Below, piece after piece: positions 31,662 through 41,783 of a stretch of DNA of 64,000 nucleotides; the first letter of the stretch is position 1, and every line of letters begins with the position of its first letter. Location of the stretch: positions 1 to 64,000 of the forward strand of contig JADLFU010000269.1 of assembly GCA_020849655.1 (NCBI GenBank), given 5' to 3'. This DNA comes from Polyangiaceae bacterium. GTDB taxonomy: Bacteria > Myxococcota_A > Polyangia > Polyangiales > Polyangiaceae. The position numbers and the translations under genes are program-made. The notes under the pieces were generated by a model. It saw only the letters and a program-made list of their open reading frames with translations, made no database searches and had not been told where the DNA came from.

Positions 31662-34600
31662 TGCCGCGTCGCCTCGCGGATGAGGTCGTACACCTGCTCG
31701 AGCCCGCTCCCCTCGTCGGCGCAGAACGAGGAGACCTCCTTCGTGATGTTCGCGTAGTCGTCGCCGCTCAGCTTGTCGGCGACGCTGGGATCGGCCCGGT
31801 TCACGTCCGCGATCACGGAGAAGATCACCTCGATCGGCGCCGTCCTCGTGTCGGCGGCCGGGGTCACGAGGCGCGACAGCGCGAGGCCGAGGGTCTCGTT
31901 CGGATCGAGCTTGCTCGTGCAGGTGAGCTTGCCCGCGCCGTCGTACCCGCGCGCGAAGAACCGCGACATCAAGCGGACGATCGCGTCGAGCAGCGGCTTC
32001 TGCTGCTTGCCCTTCCGCTCGCTCGCCCGCATCGCGGCCGAGGCGATGCGGTACACGGGGCCGAGGTTGGTGTCGTCCGCGAGCACCTGCAGCAGATCGG
32101 CGGTCGACGTCAGCGTCGTGTCCTCCGCGTCGTTCGTCGCGCTCGCCATCAGGTAGTCGGTGAGCCGGAGGAACTCGCCCCGCACCTCTGGGTCGCGGCG
32201 CACGGCCTCGAAGAACGAGAGCACGGTCGCGGCGGTCGGGCCCTCGATCGAGTCGACCATGCTCTCGACGAGCTCGCGCTGCGCCCAGGCGCAGTCGCGC
32301 ACGCCGGGGGTGCAGTGCGCGCGGGTCTGCTCGCGGAGCGCGTCGATCACGAGCGGCAAGAGGCGCGGCGTCGCCGGGTTGTGCCAGCTCGACTGCGCGC
32401 CCTCGCCGTCGATCGCGAAGAACGTGTCGACCATCCGCGAGCGCGCGAGCTTCCAGCGCTTCCACACGTCCGCGGCGTCCGGCGCGGGGTTCGACTGAAA
32501 AGCCCTGTCGAAGCCCTTCAGCGCGTCGATGACGAGGTACGCCGGCGTCGTCTGCGGCACCTTGTCGCCGTCGTTGCGCACCGCGAACGAGTCGCCCGCG
32601 CGGTTCTTGATCCCCGCGTTCTTCGCCGGATCGATCATGATGCGCACGACCTCGGCGAGCACGGTGACGCCGTCGACCTCGGTCGACTGGGTGCAGCGCT
32701 TGTCCGCGCCCCACGCGACGCAGCGCTGGATCTTCATCGTCTTCAGCAGGTTGACGAGGTCGAGCACGGCCGGGAAGAGATCGGACTCCAGCATCTCCGC
32801 GAGCAGCGGCTCGTAGGTGACCGCGCCGTCCTGGCTGCACCAGCGCTTGTCGGTCTTCGGCGCGGAGGGATCGCACTCCTCCTTCGACTGCTTCGGCGAG
32901 CCCCAGTGCAGGTGCATCCTGTCGAACAGCTCGACGAACAGGAGCGGCTGCCCGGTGTCGGCGAAGGCCGCCGCGAGCGGCTGGATGTTCTCGACGAACC
33001 CGAACTGCTCGAGCGGGAACACGACGCCCGGGTGCCGCCCGCGGATCGTGTCCTTGAAGGCCGCGCACTTGCGCAGGGCGACCACCTTGCCGTCGGAGTC
33101 CTTGAAGGGCGCCGCGGGGCACACCATCGTCGGCACGGGGTCCATGATGTCCTTGAAGAAATCGCGGCTCTTCACGTAGTAGTCGTCGCCCGCGTAGCCG
33201 CCGAACTCGGCGTAGGGCGCGTCGAAGTGGACGAACCGCCCGATGCCGGGGACGGTGGGCTTCGTCGAGAACCCCTTGATGCCCGACGCGCTCTCGAGAA
33301 ACGCGTCGACCCCGCCGACGAGCCCGGTGAGCGTGCCGTTCGCCATGATCTTCTGCAGGCACGGCTCGCGCACGTCGAACTTCGCGCGGCCGAGCGCGAC
33401 GTCGACGAGCATCGTCGAGACGTTCTCGAGGCGCAGCACGCCGCACTTCGGGATGGTCTTCGGCGCCGGCGCCCCGACGAACGCGCAGACCGCGCCCACC
33501 AGCCCCTCCTCGACGAGGCCCTGCCCCGGGAAGCTGAGCTTGATCTTCACGCCGTTGGGCTGCGGCCAGACGATCTCGAAGTGCGCGACGGCGCCCTCCT
33601 TCGTGCACGCGGCGAGGCCGTCCGCGTCGTGCAGGAGGTGGATGAACTTCTGCAGCGCCGAGCGGTTGTCGCCGGTGTCGGGCAGGCTGCGGTCGACGGG
33701 CGTCGAGAGCTCCTTGATCGAGCCCGTGGTCTTGTTGAACAACGGCCCGTTGAGCTTCGCCTCGCTCTGCTTGTCGTTCGGATCCTTCTGGTACGTGAGC
33801 TGATCGCGGTACCGCATGTACGCGGTGAAGGTCTTCTCGAGCTTCGGCGTGCGCGCGTCGCCGAACGACCGGATGATGGCCTCCAGCAGCCCCGGCGCCG
33901 CGGCGATCCGCGCGAAGGTCTCGAGGAAATCGTCCCAGATCGTCGCGTTCTCGGGCACGCTCGCCTCCGGGTGCGCGTCCGCGATGCGCTTCAGCGACAG
34001 GCCCAGGTTGACGAGGCGCGCGACGCGCCCTGGCTCCTCGCGGAGCAGCCGCTCGATCAGGATCCAGCCCTCGTCCATCCGCGGATCGTTCAGCGTCTGC
34101 CCGAACGCGTGCACGAGGTCGGCGAGCGGCGCGTGGGCGCCGTCGAACTTGCGGTACTGGAGCGCGACCGGCGCCGTCTGGCCAGGCAGCGGCGGGTACA
34201 CGCGCGTGCCCGTCGGCGTAGCCTCGCGCCCGCCGAGCAGCACCGGGATGCCCGCGAGGAGGTTCATCAGCGTCTGATCGTCGTCGGCCGCGGCCGGATC
34301 GGCGAGCGGGCGCAGATCGCGGAGCGCGCGCGCCGCGTACGTGCGCGACACGTCGATCGTCGAGAACAGCGGCCGGCCGTCGACGAGGGCGCGACCGTCG
34401 AGATCCCGGTCGCCGTCCGGCTCGCCGAGCGCGAAGAAGGGCGTGGTGACGCGGCTGCCGTCGGCGGTGACGAAGCGCCCGAGCGGATCGATCTCGGGCA
34501 GGCCCGTCCCGTCGTCGACGAACGGCGCGGGCAGCGCGCCGCCGACGGGCAGGACGCCCGCGAACCCGCGCGGATCGCGCCGCACGACGAGCCGCGGCGC

Positions 34601-35578
34601 GCCGCCGATCGAGAAGGCGTCGTCCTCCTCGAGCAGGATCCGTCGCGCGACCTCGAGCTTCGTCCGCGGCCGGGAGAGCACCGCGATGCCCGCGGTGTCG
34701 TCCGGTGTCACGCCGAGCACGGGCGCGGGCTCGTCGGGCACGCGCAGCTCGTTCGACAGCGCCTCGACGAGCTCGCGGTACTCTGCGTTCGCCTTGCCGG
34801 GGACGGGGGTCTTCGAGGGACCGTACGGATCGGAGTCGTCCGAGAGGAACCGCAGCGCGGTGTTCGCGAGGTCGAACAGGCGCGGGTACGCGAGGATGGG
34901 CCGGGCGAGGCCGATCGCGATCTGCGTCGGTCGGTAGCCCTGCCGCGCCTCGAGCCTCGCGAGCGCCGCCTGCGCCTCGGGATCGCGCCCGACGTAGTCG
35001 AGCGTCGCGGCGAGCCCGCGCGTCACGTCGGGGATCGTCCCGTCGTTGTAGAGATCGATGAAGCGCGAGATCGTCTCGGCGAGCTCGGACAGGAGCTTCG
35101 CGCGCACCTCCGCGTCGCCGGGCTGCGGGCCGCAGCCCTGGTCGGTCGTGCGGGTCGTCTGTCGCAGGACGACCTCGAGGTCGGGGAGCGTCGCGTCGAT
35201 CGCGCGCACGAGGTCCTCGCGGCGGCGCGCGAGCGCCTCGACGCGCGCGACGCGCCGGCGGCGGTTCTCGCGCTGGGTCGCGATGGGGACGAGCTTGTCG
35301 TGCACGTCCACGGCCGTCGTCAGCGGCGGCAGCTTCGACGTGTCGACCTTCGCCGCGTAGGCGCCCTTCGCGTCGGGGTGGCACACGGCGGCGAACGAGC
35401 GGCCCGAGATGTCCTCGCGGAGCGCCTGCGCGCCGACGCGCGAGCAGAGCAGCGTGTACAGCTCGGCGCCGAGCGATCGGCGCTTCGGCGTCACGCGCGT
35501 CGCGTCGAAGTCGGATCCACACCCGACCGCCACCGCCCCCGGCAGGAGCGCGAGACCCAGGAGACGTGTCCGCACCAT
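31658..35578 (-). CDS. Giant lipoprotein (1306 residues) of unknown function
   Basis: The signal peptide ends in lipobox AVAVGC (about residue 20). The rest is a single very long, mainly helical chain with no recognised domain. It includes an early CSRVGAQAL...AAVCHPD segment, scattered Cys pairs in the second half (for example CVAWGADKRC, HCTPGVRDC) and many Leu-rich helices (LLPLVIDALREQTRAH). No catalytic motif or repeat is obvious. It is coupled to a FadL-type channel by a GTGA overlap, suggesting a periplasmic or surface partner in export or uptake of a hydrophobic cargo; that is inference. The start ATG lies 6 bases after TAGCCT. Confidence 0.85.
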   Translation of the reverse strand: MVRTRLLGLALLPGAVAVGCGSDFDATRVTPKRRSLGAELYTLLCSRVGAQALREDISGRSFAAVCHPDAKGAYAAKVDTSKLPPLTTAVDVHDKLVPIATQRENRRRRVARVEALARRREDLVRAIDATLPDLEVVLRQTTRTTDQGCGPQPGDAEVRAKLLSELAETISRFIDLYNDGTIPDVTRGLAATLDYVGRDPEAQAALARLEARQGYRPTQIAIGLARPILAYPRLFDLANTALRFLSDDSDPYGPSKTPVPGKANAEYRELVEALSNELRVPDEPAPVLGVTPDDTAGIAVLSRPRTKLEVARRILLEEDDAFSIGGAPRLVVRRDPRGFAGVLPVGGALPAPFVDDGTGLPEIDPLGRFVTADGSRVTTPFFALGEPDGDRDLDGRALVDGRPLFSTIDVSRTYAARALRDLRPLADPAAADDDQTLMNLLAGIPVLLGGREATPTGTRVYPPLPGQTAPVALQYRKFDGAHAPLADLVHAFGQTLNDPRMDEGWILIERLLREEPGRVARLVNLGLSLKRIADAHPEASVPENATIWDDFLETFARIAAAPGLLEAIIRSFGDARTPKLEKTFTAYMRYRDQLTYQKDPNDKQSEAKLNGPLFNKTTGSIKELSTPVDRSLPDTGDNRSALQKFIHLLHDADGLAACTKEGAVAHFEIVWPQPNGVKIKLSFPGQGLVEEGLVGAVCAFVGAPAPKTIPKCGVLRLENVSTMLVDVALGRAKFDVREPCLQKIMANGTLTGLVGGVDAFLESASGIKGFSTKPTVPGIGRFVHFDAPYAEFGGYAGDDYYVKSRDFFKDIMDPVPTMVCPAAPFKDSDGKVVALRKCAAFKDTIRGRHPGVVFPLEQFGFVENIQPLAAAFADTGQPLLFVELFDRMHLHWGSPKQSKEECDPSAPKTDKRWCSQDGAVTYEPLLAEMLESDLFPAVLDLVNLLKTMKIQRCVAWGADKRCTQSTEVDGVTVLAEVVRIMIDPAKNAGIKNRAGDSFAVRNDGDKVPQTTPAYLVIDALKGFDRAFQSNPAPDAADVWKRWKLARSRMVDTFFAIDGEGAQSSWHNPATPRLLPLVIDALREQTRAHCTPGVRDCAWAQRELVESMVDSIEGPTAATVLSFFEAVRRDPEVRGEFLRLTDYLMASATNDAEDTTLTSTADLLQVLADDTNLGPVYRIASAAMRASERKGKQQKPLLDAIVRLMSRFFARGYDGAGKLTCTSKLDPNETLGLALSRLVTPAADTRTAPIEVIFSVIADVNRADPSVADKLSGDDYANITKEVSSFCADEGSGLEQVYDLIREATRQ

Positions 35579-35584
35579 GGACCG

Positions 35585-35590
35585 AGGCTA
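35585..35590 (-). promoter_or_regulatory. Candidate -10 (TAGCCT) 6 bases before the giant lipoprotein
   Basis: Minus strand TAGCCT ends 6 bases before ATG 35578; no -35 recognised. Confidence 0.4.
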
Positions 35591-35619
35591 GCGAAAAAGT
35601 CTCGGCCCGCGGCGCAGAA

Positions 35620-35645
35620 CGCGCGCGTCGACGGGGACGCGCGCG
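35620..35645 (-). terminator. Hairpin between the OmpA/TSP3 gene and the giant lipoprotein
   Basis: A perfect 10-bp stem (CGCGCGCGTC with GACGCGCGCG) and 6-base loop lie 8 bases after the OmpA-like stop. A CTTTTTC run comes 20-25 bases later on the transcribed strand. Probably a terminator separating the two genes. Confidence 0.5.
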
Positions 35646-35653
35646 CTCGGCGT

Positions 35654-37612
<1,959 letters not shown>

Positions 37613-37736
37613 GGGGGAGGGGCTCCGTGCGTGGGAGTGGATTCGGACCGCGCGCGAGCGAGCCGAGCAGGCGCACGCTCTCACACCGCGGGCGCGCGCC
37701 GCAAGGCGCATTCGCGCGCTCCGTGGGGCGCTCTGC

Positions 37737-37742
37737 TATCCT
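37737..37742 (+). promoter_or_regulatory. Candidate -10 (TATCCT) 8 bases before the kinase start
   Basis: TATCCT ends 8 bases before GTG 37751. Supports that start over in-frame upstream codons in non-protein-like sequence. Confidence 0.45.
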
Positions 37743-37750
37743 CACCGGCC

Positions 37751-38833
37751 GTGACGCAGCCGCAGCCGACGGGGGCCGTCTTCGACCTCGGCTGGGGGCG
37801 CGCGGTCGCGGGCGACGTCATCGGCGACGGCGGGATGGGCACCGTCTACCGAGGCTGGCTCTACTACAACCCCAGGGGGCCGCTCGCCGGCAAGGAGGCG
37901 CACCCTGTCGCGATCAAGGTGCTGCACCCCGCGCTCGCCTCGAAGCCGCACGTGCTGAAGCTCTTCCGCGGCGAGGCCGAGGCGCTGGCGACGCTGTCCC
38001 ACCCCGGGATCGTGCGCTTCTTCGCGCTGTTCGAGGCGGGGCCGGTGCTCGCGATCGTGCTCGAGCTGGTCGACGGCGAGTCGCTCGATCGCGTCATAGA
38101 GCGCCACGTCGCGCGCGCCGTGCCGGGGGGGCTGCCGGCGATGCCGTTCGCGCGGGCGTGGCACTATTTCCAGCAGCTGCTCGGCGCGCTCGCGGCGACG
38201 CACTCGCTCGGCATCATCCACCGCGACGTGAAGCCGGCGAACCTCTTGATCCGCCGCGACGGCCTCGCGAAGCTCACGGACTTCGGCATCGCGCGGCTCC
38301 CGCAGGACGCGGCTCGGTCGAGCGGCGGCATGCAGCCCGGGACGGGCGCGTACATGTCGCCGGAGCAGGTGCTGGGCAAGCCGATCGACGGGCGGTCCGA
38401 CCTCTACTCGGCCGCGATCGTGCTGTTCGAGATGTTGACCGGGTGCACGCCGTTCGACGCGCCGGGCAAGAGCGAGCTGATGATCCGCGCGTCGCAGCTC
38501 GACGACTTCCCGCCGCCGCTCTCGAGCCTCGTGCCGTCGGCGCCCCAGGTGCTCGACCGCCTGCTGTCGCGCGCGCTCGCGAAGGATCCGGCGCACAGGT
38601 TCGCGACCGCGATCGAGCTCGGCGACGCGTTCCGGCGCGCGATCGCCATCCCGGACACCGCGGGGTGGCAGGCGCAGCAGGCGATGGCCGCGCACGCGCC
38701 CGCCATCGTCGCAGGCCCCGCGGCGCGAGGCGGCACGCTGCGCCTGCCGGTGCACGAGGCCGACCGCATGCGCCACGCGGTCGCGCAGGCGTACGCGGGC
38801 TCGGTGACGCCGCCGGCGGGCTCCGTCTCCTGA
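37751..38833 (+). CDS. Ser/Thr protein kinase (PknB/Hanks type), cytoplasmic
   Basis: About 360 residues, almost all kinase domain. The Gly-rich loop is IGDGGMGTVYRG, the invariant Lys is in VAIKVLHP, the catalytic loop is IIHRDVKPANLL, the metal-binding motif is LTDFGIARL, and the activation segment ends TGAYMSPEQVLG. There is no transmembrane helix and no sensor domain, only a short Ala-rich C-terminal tail, so it may act on a soluble partner. Insertions are small. It precedes nuoE by about 100 bases but the nuo genes have their own promoter. Confidence 0.93.
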   Translation: MTQPQPTGAVFDLGWGRAVAGDVIGDGGMGTVYRGWLYYNPRGPLAGKEAHPVAIKVLHPALASKPHVLKLFRGEAEALATLSHPGIVRFFALFEAGPVLAIVLELVDGESLDRVIERHVARAVPGGLPAMPFARAWHYFQQLLGALAATHSLGIIHRDVKPANLLIRRDGLAKLTDFGIARLPQDAARSSGGMQPGTGAYMSPEQVLGKPIDGRSDLYSAAIVLFEMLTGCTPFDAPGKSELMIRASQLDDFPPPLSSLVPSAPQVLDRLLSRALAKDPAHRFATAIELGDAFRRAIAIPDTAGWQAQQAMAAHAPAIVAGPAARGGTLRLPVHEADRMRHAVAQAYAGSVTPPAGSVS

Positions 38834-38869
38834 GCGCTGCGCCGAAAGACCGCGCGCGCGAAACCCATG

Positions 38870-38898
38870 TTGAAAGTTCGGGCGACCGCCACTAGCGT
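38870..38898 (+). promoter_or_regulatory. Promoter of the nuo cluster (TTGAAA-N17-TAGCGT)
   Basis: A five-of-six -35 (TTGAAA, 38870-38875), an ideal 17-base spacer and TAGCGT (38893-38898). A transcript would start near 38905, leaving a leader of about 26 bases before nuoE. Confidence 0.7.
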
Positions 38899-38931
38899 CC
38901 GCGCGCCCTCGCCCGCCGAGGCTCCACGTCC

Positions 38932-39411
38932 ATGGCCTTCGCCCTCACTCCCGAGCGAGAGATCGAGCTCGCCGACATCTTCGGTCGCTACCCCAACAAG
39001 ATGGCGGCCACGATCCCCGCGCTGCACCTCTGCCAGGACCAGAACGGCTGGGTGAGCCCCGAGGTCGTCGCGTTCGTGGCCGAGCGCTGCGAGGTGTCGG
39101 TCGCGCACGTCCAGGGCGTCGTCACCTTCTACACGCTCTTCAACCAGAAGCCCGTCGGCCAGCACCAGGTCTGGGTCTGCCGCACGCTCTCCTGCGCGCT
39201 GCGCGGCGCCGACGACGTGCTGCACCACTGCGAGAAGCGCCTCGGCATCCACGTCGGCGAGACGACGAAGGACGGCAAGATCACGCTGCGCACGGCCGAG
39301 TGCCTCGCCGCGTGCGGCCAGGCGCCGATGATGCAGGTCGACAAGGACTACCACGAGAACCTCACGCTGGAGCAGGTCGACGTCATCCTCGATCGGCTGA
39401 AGCGGAGCTGA
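38932..39411 (+). CDS. nuoE: NADH-quinone oxidoreductase subunit E
   Basis: The 24-kDa [2Fe-2S] subunit of the complex I input module. The 159 residues carry the four ligands as CRTLSC (Cys-x4-Cys) and CLAACG (Cys-x3-Cys), plus the thioredoxin-like fold start YPNKMAATIPALHLCQDQNGWV. First gene of the nuo run, directly after its promoter and 7 bases ahead of nuoF. Confidence 0.96.
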   Translation: MAFALTPEREIELADIFGRYPNKMAATIPALHLCQDQNGWVSPEVVAFVAERCEVSVAHVQGVVTFYTLFNQKPVGQHQVWVCRTLSCALRGADDVLHHCEKRLGIHVGETTKDGKITLRTAECLAACGQAPMMQVDKDYHENLTLEQVDVILDRLKRS

Positions 39412-39418
39412 GCGCTCG

Positions 39419-40771
39419 ATGATCAAGCACACCAACTACCTCTCCCGGACGTACAAGCTCCCGGACGGCCACAAGCTCGCCGCCTACGAGGGGGTCGGCG
39501 GCTACAAGCAGGCGCGCCGCGCGCTCTCGACGATGAAGCGCGAGGACGTCGTCGAGGAGGTCAAGAAGGCCAACCTCCGCGGGCGCGGCGGCGCCGGGTT
39601 CGCGTGCGGCGTGAAGTGGAGCTTCATGCGGCCGCACCCGACGAAGCCCGCGTACCTCGTCATCAACGCCGACGAGGGCGAGCCGGGGACGTTCAAGGAT
39701 CGCACGATCATGGAGCTGAACCCCCACTCGGTCGTCGAGGGGTGCATCATCGGCTGCCTCGGGATCGGCGCGCACGCGGCCTACATCGACGTGCGCGACG
39801 AGCTGCACCTGTCGAAGGCGCGGCTCTGGGAGGCCATCAAGGAGGCCCGCGCGAAGGGCTACCTCGGCAAGCGGCCGTTCGGCGTCGACTACGAGGTCGA
39901 GGTCTACGTGCACACCGGCGGCGGCGCGTACATCTGCGGCGAGGAGACGGCGCTGCTCAACAGCCTCGAGGGGCGCCGCGGCGAGCCGCGGTTCAAGCCG
40001 CCGTTCCCCGCGCAGGTCGGCGCGTTCGGCTGCCCGAGCACCGTCAACAACCTCGAGACGATCGCCGCCATCCCGACCGCGCTCGAGCTCGGCTGCGAGG
40101 AGTTCTCGAAGCTCTCCGCGCTGCACGACGTCCGGGACGGCGGCACGCGCCTCTTCGGCGTGTCGGGCCACGTGAAGACGCCCGGCGTGTTCGAGTGCTG
40201 CGTCGGGCTCACGCTCCGCGAGCTCGTCTACGACCTCGGCGGCGGCGTGCTCGGCGACGCGAAGCTGCTCGGGGTCATCCCCGGCGGCAGCTCCTGCCCC
40301 ATCCTCCGGCCCGAGGAGATCGTGCACGCGCCCGACGAGAAGAGCCCGCTCCACCGCTGGCACGGGCAGAGCGTGCTCGACGTCCCGATGGGCGTCGACA
40401 CGTACCGCGCGCTCGGCACGATGCTCGGCACCTGCTGCGCGATCGTCCTCAGCGACAAGGCCGACCCGGTGCTCGCGTTCCACAACCTGATGCGGTTCTA
40501 CCGCCACGAGAGCTGCGGGCAGTGCACGCCGTGCCGCGAGGGCACCGGGTGGATCGAGCGCATCCTCGACAAGATCGTCGCGGGCGAGGGCTCGATGGAG
40601 GAGCTGAACCTCCTGCACGACGTCGCGAGCGGCATCATGGGCAACACGATCTGCGCGTTCGGCGAGGGCGCCGCGATGCCCGCGCTCGGGTTCGTCCAGA
40701 AGTTCCGGCCCGAGCTCGAGGCCTACGTGACGTCCGGCGGAAAGTCCGGGACGGGGAGGCTGACGCCATGA
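39419..40771 (+). CDS. nuoF: NADH-quinone oxidoreductase subunit F
   Basis: The 51-kDa NADH- and FMN-binding subunit. LRGRGGAGFACGVKWSF is the FMN site, VHTGGGAYICGEETALLNSL the NADH site, and the 4Fe-4S cluster is bound by SCGQCTPCREG plus the later Cys in GNTICAFGEGA. The length of 450 is typical. The stop overlaps the nuoJ start (ATGA), so nuoG, nuoH and nuoI, which normally follow nuoF, are absent here. Confidence 0.97.
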   Translation: MIKHTNYLSRTYKLPDGHKLAAYEGVGGYKQARRALSTMKREDVVEEVKKANLRGRGGAGFACGVKWSFMRPHPTKPAYLVINADEGEPGTFKDRTIMELNPHSVVEGCIIGCLGIGAHAAYIDVRDELHLSKARLWEAIKEARAKGYLGKRPFGVDYEVEVYVHTGGGAYICGEETALLNSLEGRRGEPRFKPPFPAQVGAFGCPSTVNNLETIAAIPTALELGCEEFSKLSALHDVRDGGTRLFGVSGHVKTPGVFECCVGLTLRELVYDLGGGVLGDAKLLGVIPGGSSCPILRPEEIVHAPDEKSPLHRWHGQSVLDVPMGVDTYRALGTMLGTCCAIVLSDKADPVLAFHNLMRFYRHESCGQCTPCREGTGWIERILDKIVAGEGSMEELNLLHDVASGIMGNTICAFGEGAAMPALGFVQKFRPELEAYVTSGGKSGTGRLTP

Positions 40772-41382
40772 ACGTCGAGCTGCTGAAGACCATCTACTTC
40801 TACCTGTTCGCGGCGTGCGCGCTCGCGGGCGCCGTCTCCACGATCGCCGCGCGCAACCCCATCCGCGGCGCGATGGGCCTCCTGCTGACGATAGGCTCGA
40901 TGGCGGGGCTGTTCCTGTCGCTGCACGCCGAGTTCCTCGCGGCGGTGCAGCTCATCGTCTACGCGGGCGCGGTCGTCGTGCTGTTCCTCTTCGCCATCAT
41001 GGTCCTCGGGCCCGAGGCCGTCCCGAGCGCGGACAACGAGACGGTGGGGCCGCGGGTGTTCGCGGGCGCGTGCGTCGCGCTCGCGTCGATCTCGGCCGTG
41101 TGGATGTCGTGGGAGTGGACGGGCGACCGCACGCGCGAGGGCGCGCGCGTGTTCACCGCGCTGCCGACGGCCGATCCCGCGACCGGCACGGTGGAGTCGG
41201 TCGCGCGCGAGGTGTTCGGCGTCGGGATCGTCCCCTTCGAGATCGCGAGCGCGCTGCTCATCGTCTCGATCGTCGGCGCCGTCGCCGTCGCGCGCGGCAA
41301 GCAGGGCGAGCCAGCGCACCGGCGCCTGCCCGCGGTGCCGTCCCTGCCCGACGGCCTCGTGAAGAAGGGAGCGGCCGAATGA
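40768..41382 (+). CDS. nuoJ: NADH-quinone oxidoreductase subunit J
   Basis: About 204 residues with five transmembrane helices. The signature is AARNPIRGAMGLLLTIGSMAGLFLSL and EFLAAVQLIVYAGAVVVLFLFAIM in the third helix with its pi-bulge region. Part of the membrane arm around the quinone/E-channel. Coupled to nuoF upstream and nuoK downstream by 4-base ATGA overlaps. Confidence 0.94.
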   Translation: MNVELLKTIYFYLFAACALAGAVSTIAARNPIRGAMGLLLTIGSMAGLFLSLHAEFLAAVQLIVYAGAVVVLFLFAIMVLGPEAVPSADNETVGPRVFAGACVALASISAVWMSWEWTGDRTREGARVFTALPTADPATGTVESVAREVFGVGIVPFEIASALLIVSIVGAVAVARGKQGEPAHRRLPAVPSLPDGLVKKGAAE

Positions 41383-41783
41383 CCCCCATCGCGCTCGAGC
41401 ACTACCTGATCCTTGGCGCGCTGCTGTTCTGCGTCGGCGCCATGGGCTTCATGACCCGCCGGAACATGATCGTCGCGTTGATGAGCATCGAGCTGATGCT
41501 GAACGCGGTGAACCTCACGCTGGTGGCCTTCAACCGCATGTACCAGCAGGCGCACACCGGGCAGATGTTCACGTTCTTCATCGTCGCGGTCGCCGCCGCG
41601 GAGGCCGCGGTCGGGCTCTCGATCGTCATCGCGCTCTACCGCGCGAACAAGAGCATCCGCACCGACCAGGCCGACCAGCTCAAGGGCTTAGAGAGATGGA
41701 CACGCTCCTTCGGATCTTTCCGCCGCAGCACTTCACGCTGCTCGCCGTCATCCTCGGGATGCCGCTCGTCGGCGCCTTCGTGA
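41379..41783 (+). CDS. nuoK: NADH-quinone oxidoreductase subunit K, with run-on 3' end
   Basis: Three-helix membrane subunit homologous to Mnh/MrpC. The conserved Glu residues lie in MIVALMSIELMLNAVNL and AAAEAAVGLSIVIALYR. Normal NuoK ends near residue 103, where the sequence is DQADQLKG. Here GGC is followed by TTA (41688-41690), a codon rare in this window, with TAG one base out of phase (41689-41691). The frame therefore continues for 31 Arg/Ser-rich residues to 41783, overlapping the first 88 bases of nuoL. The tail is unlikely to be native; loss of one T would restore a 103-residue protein ending 5 bases before nuoL. Confidence 0.88.
   Translation: MTPIALEHYLILGALLFCVGAMGFMTRRNMIVALMSIELMLNAVNLTLVAFNRMYQQAHTGQMFTFFIVAVAAAEAAVGLSIVIALYRANKSIRTDQADQLKGLERWTRSFGSFRRSTSRCSPSSSGCRSSAPS

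Noticed and set aside
37613-37750. Upstream in-frame start (37631) for the Ser/Thr kinase
   Set aside because: The additional 40 residues are Arg/Ser/His-rich, not family-like, and include the putative -10.
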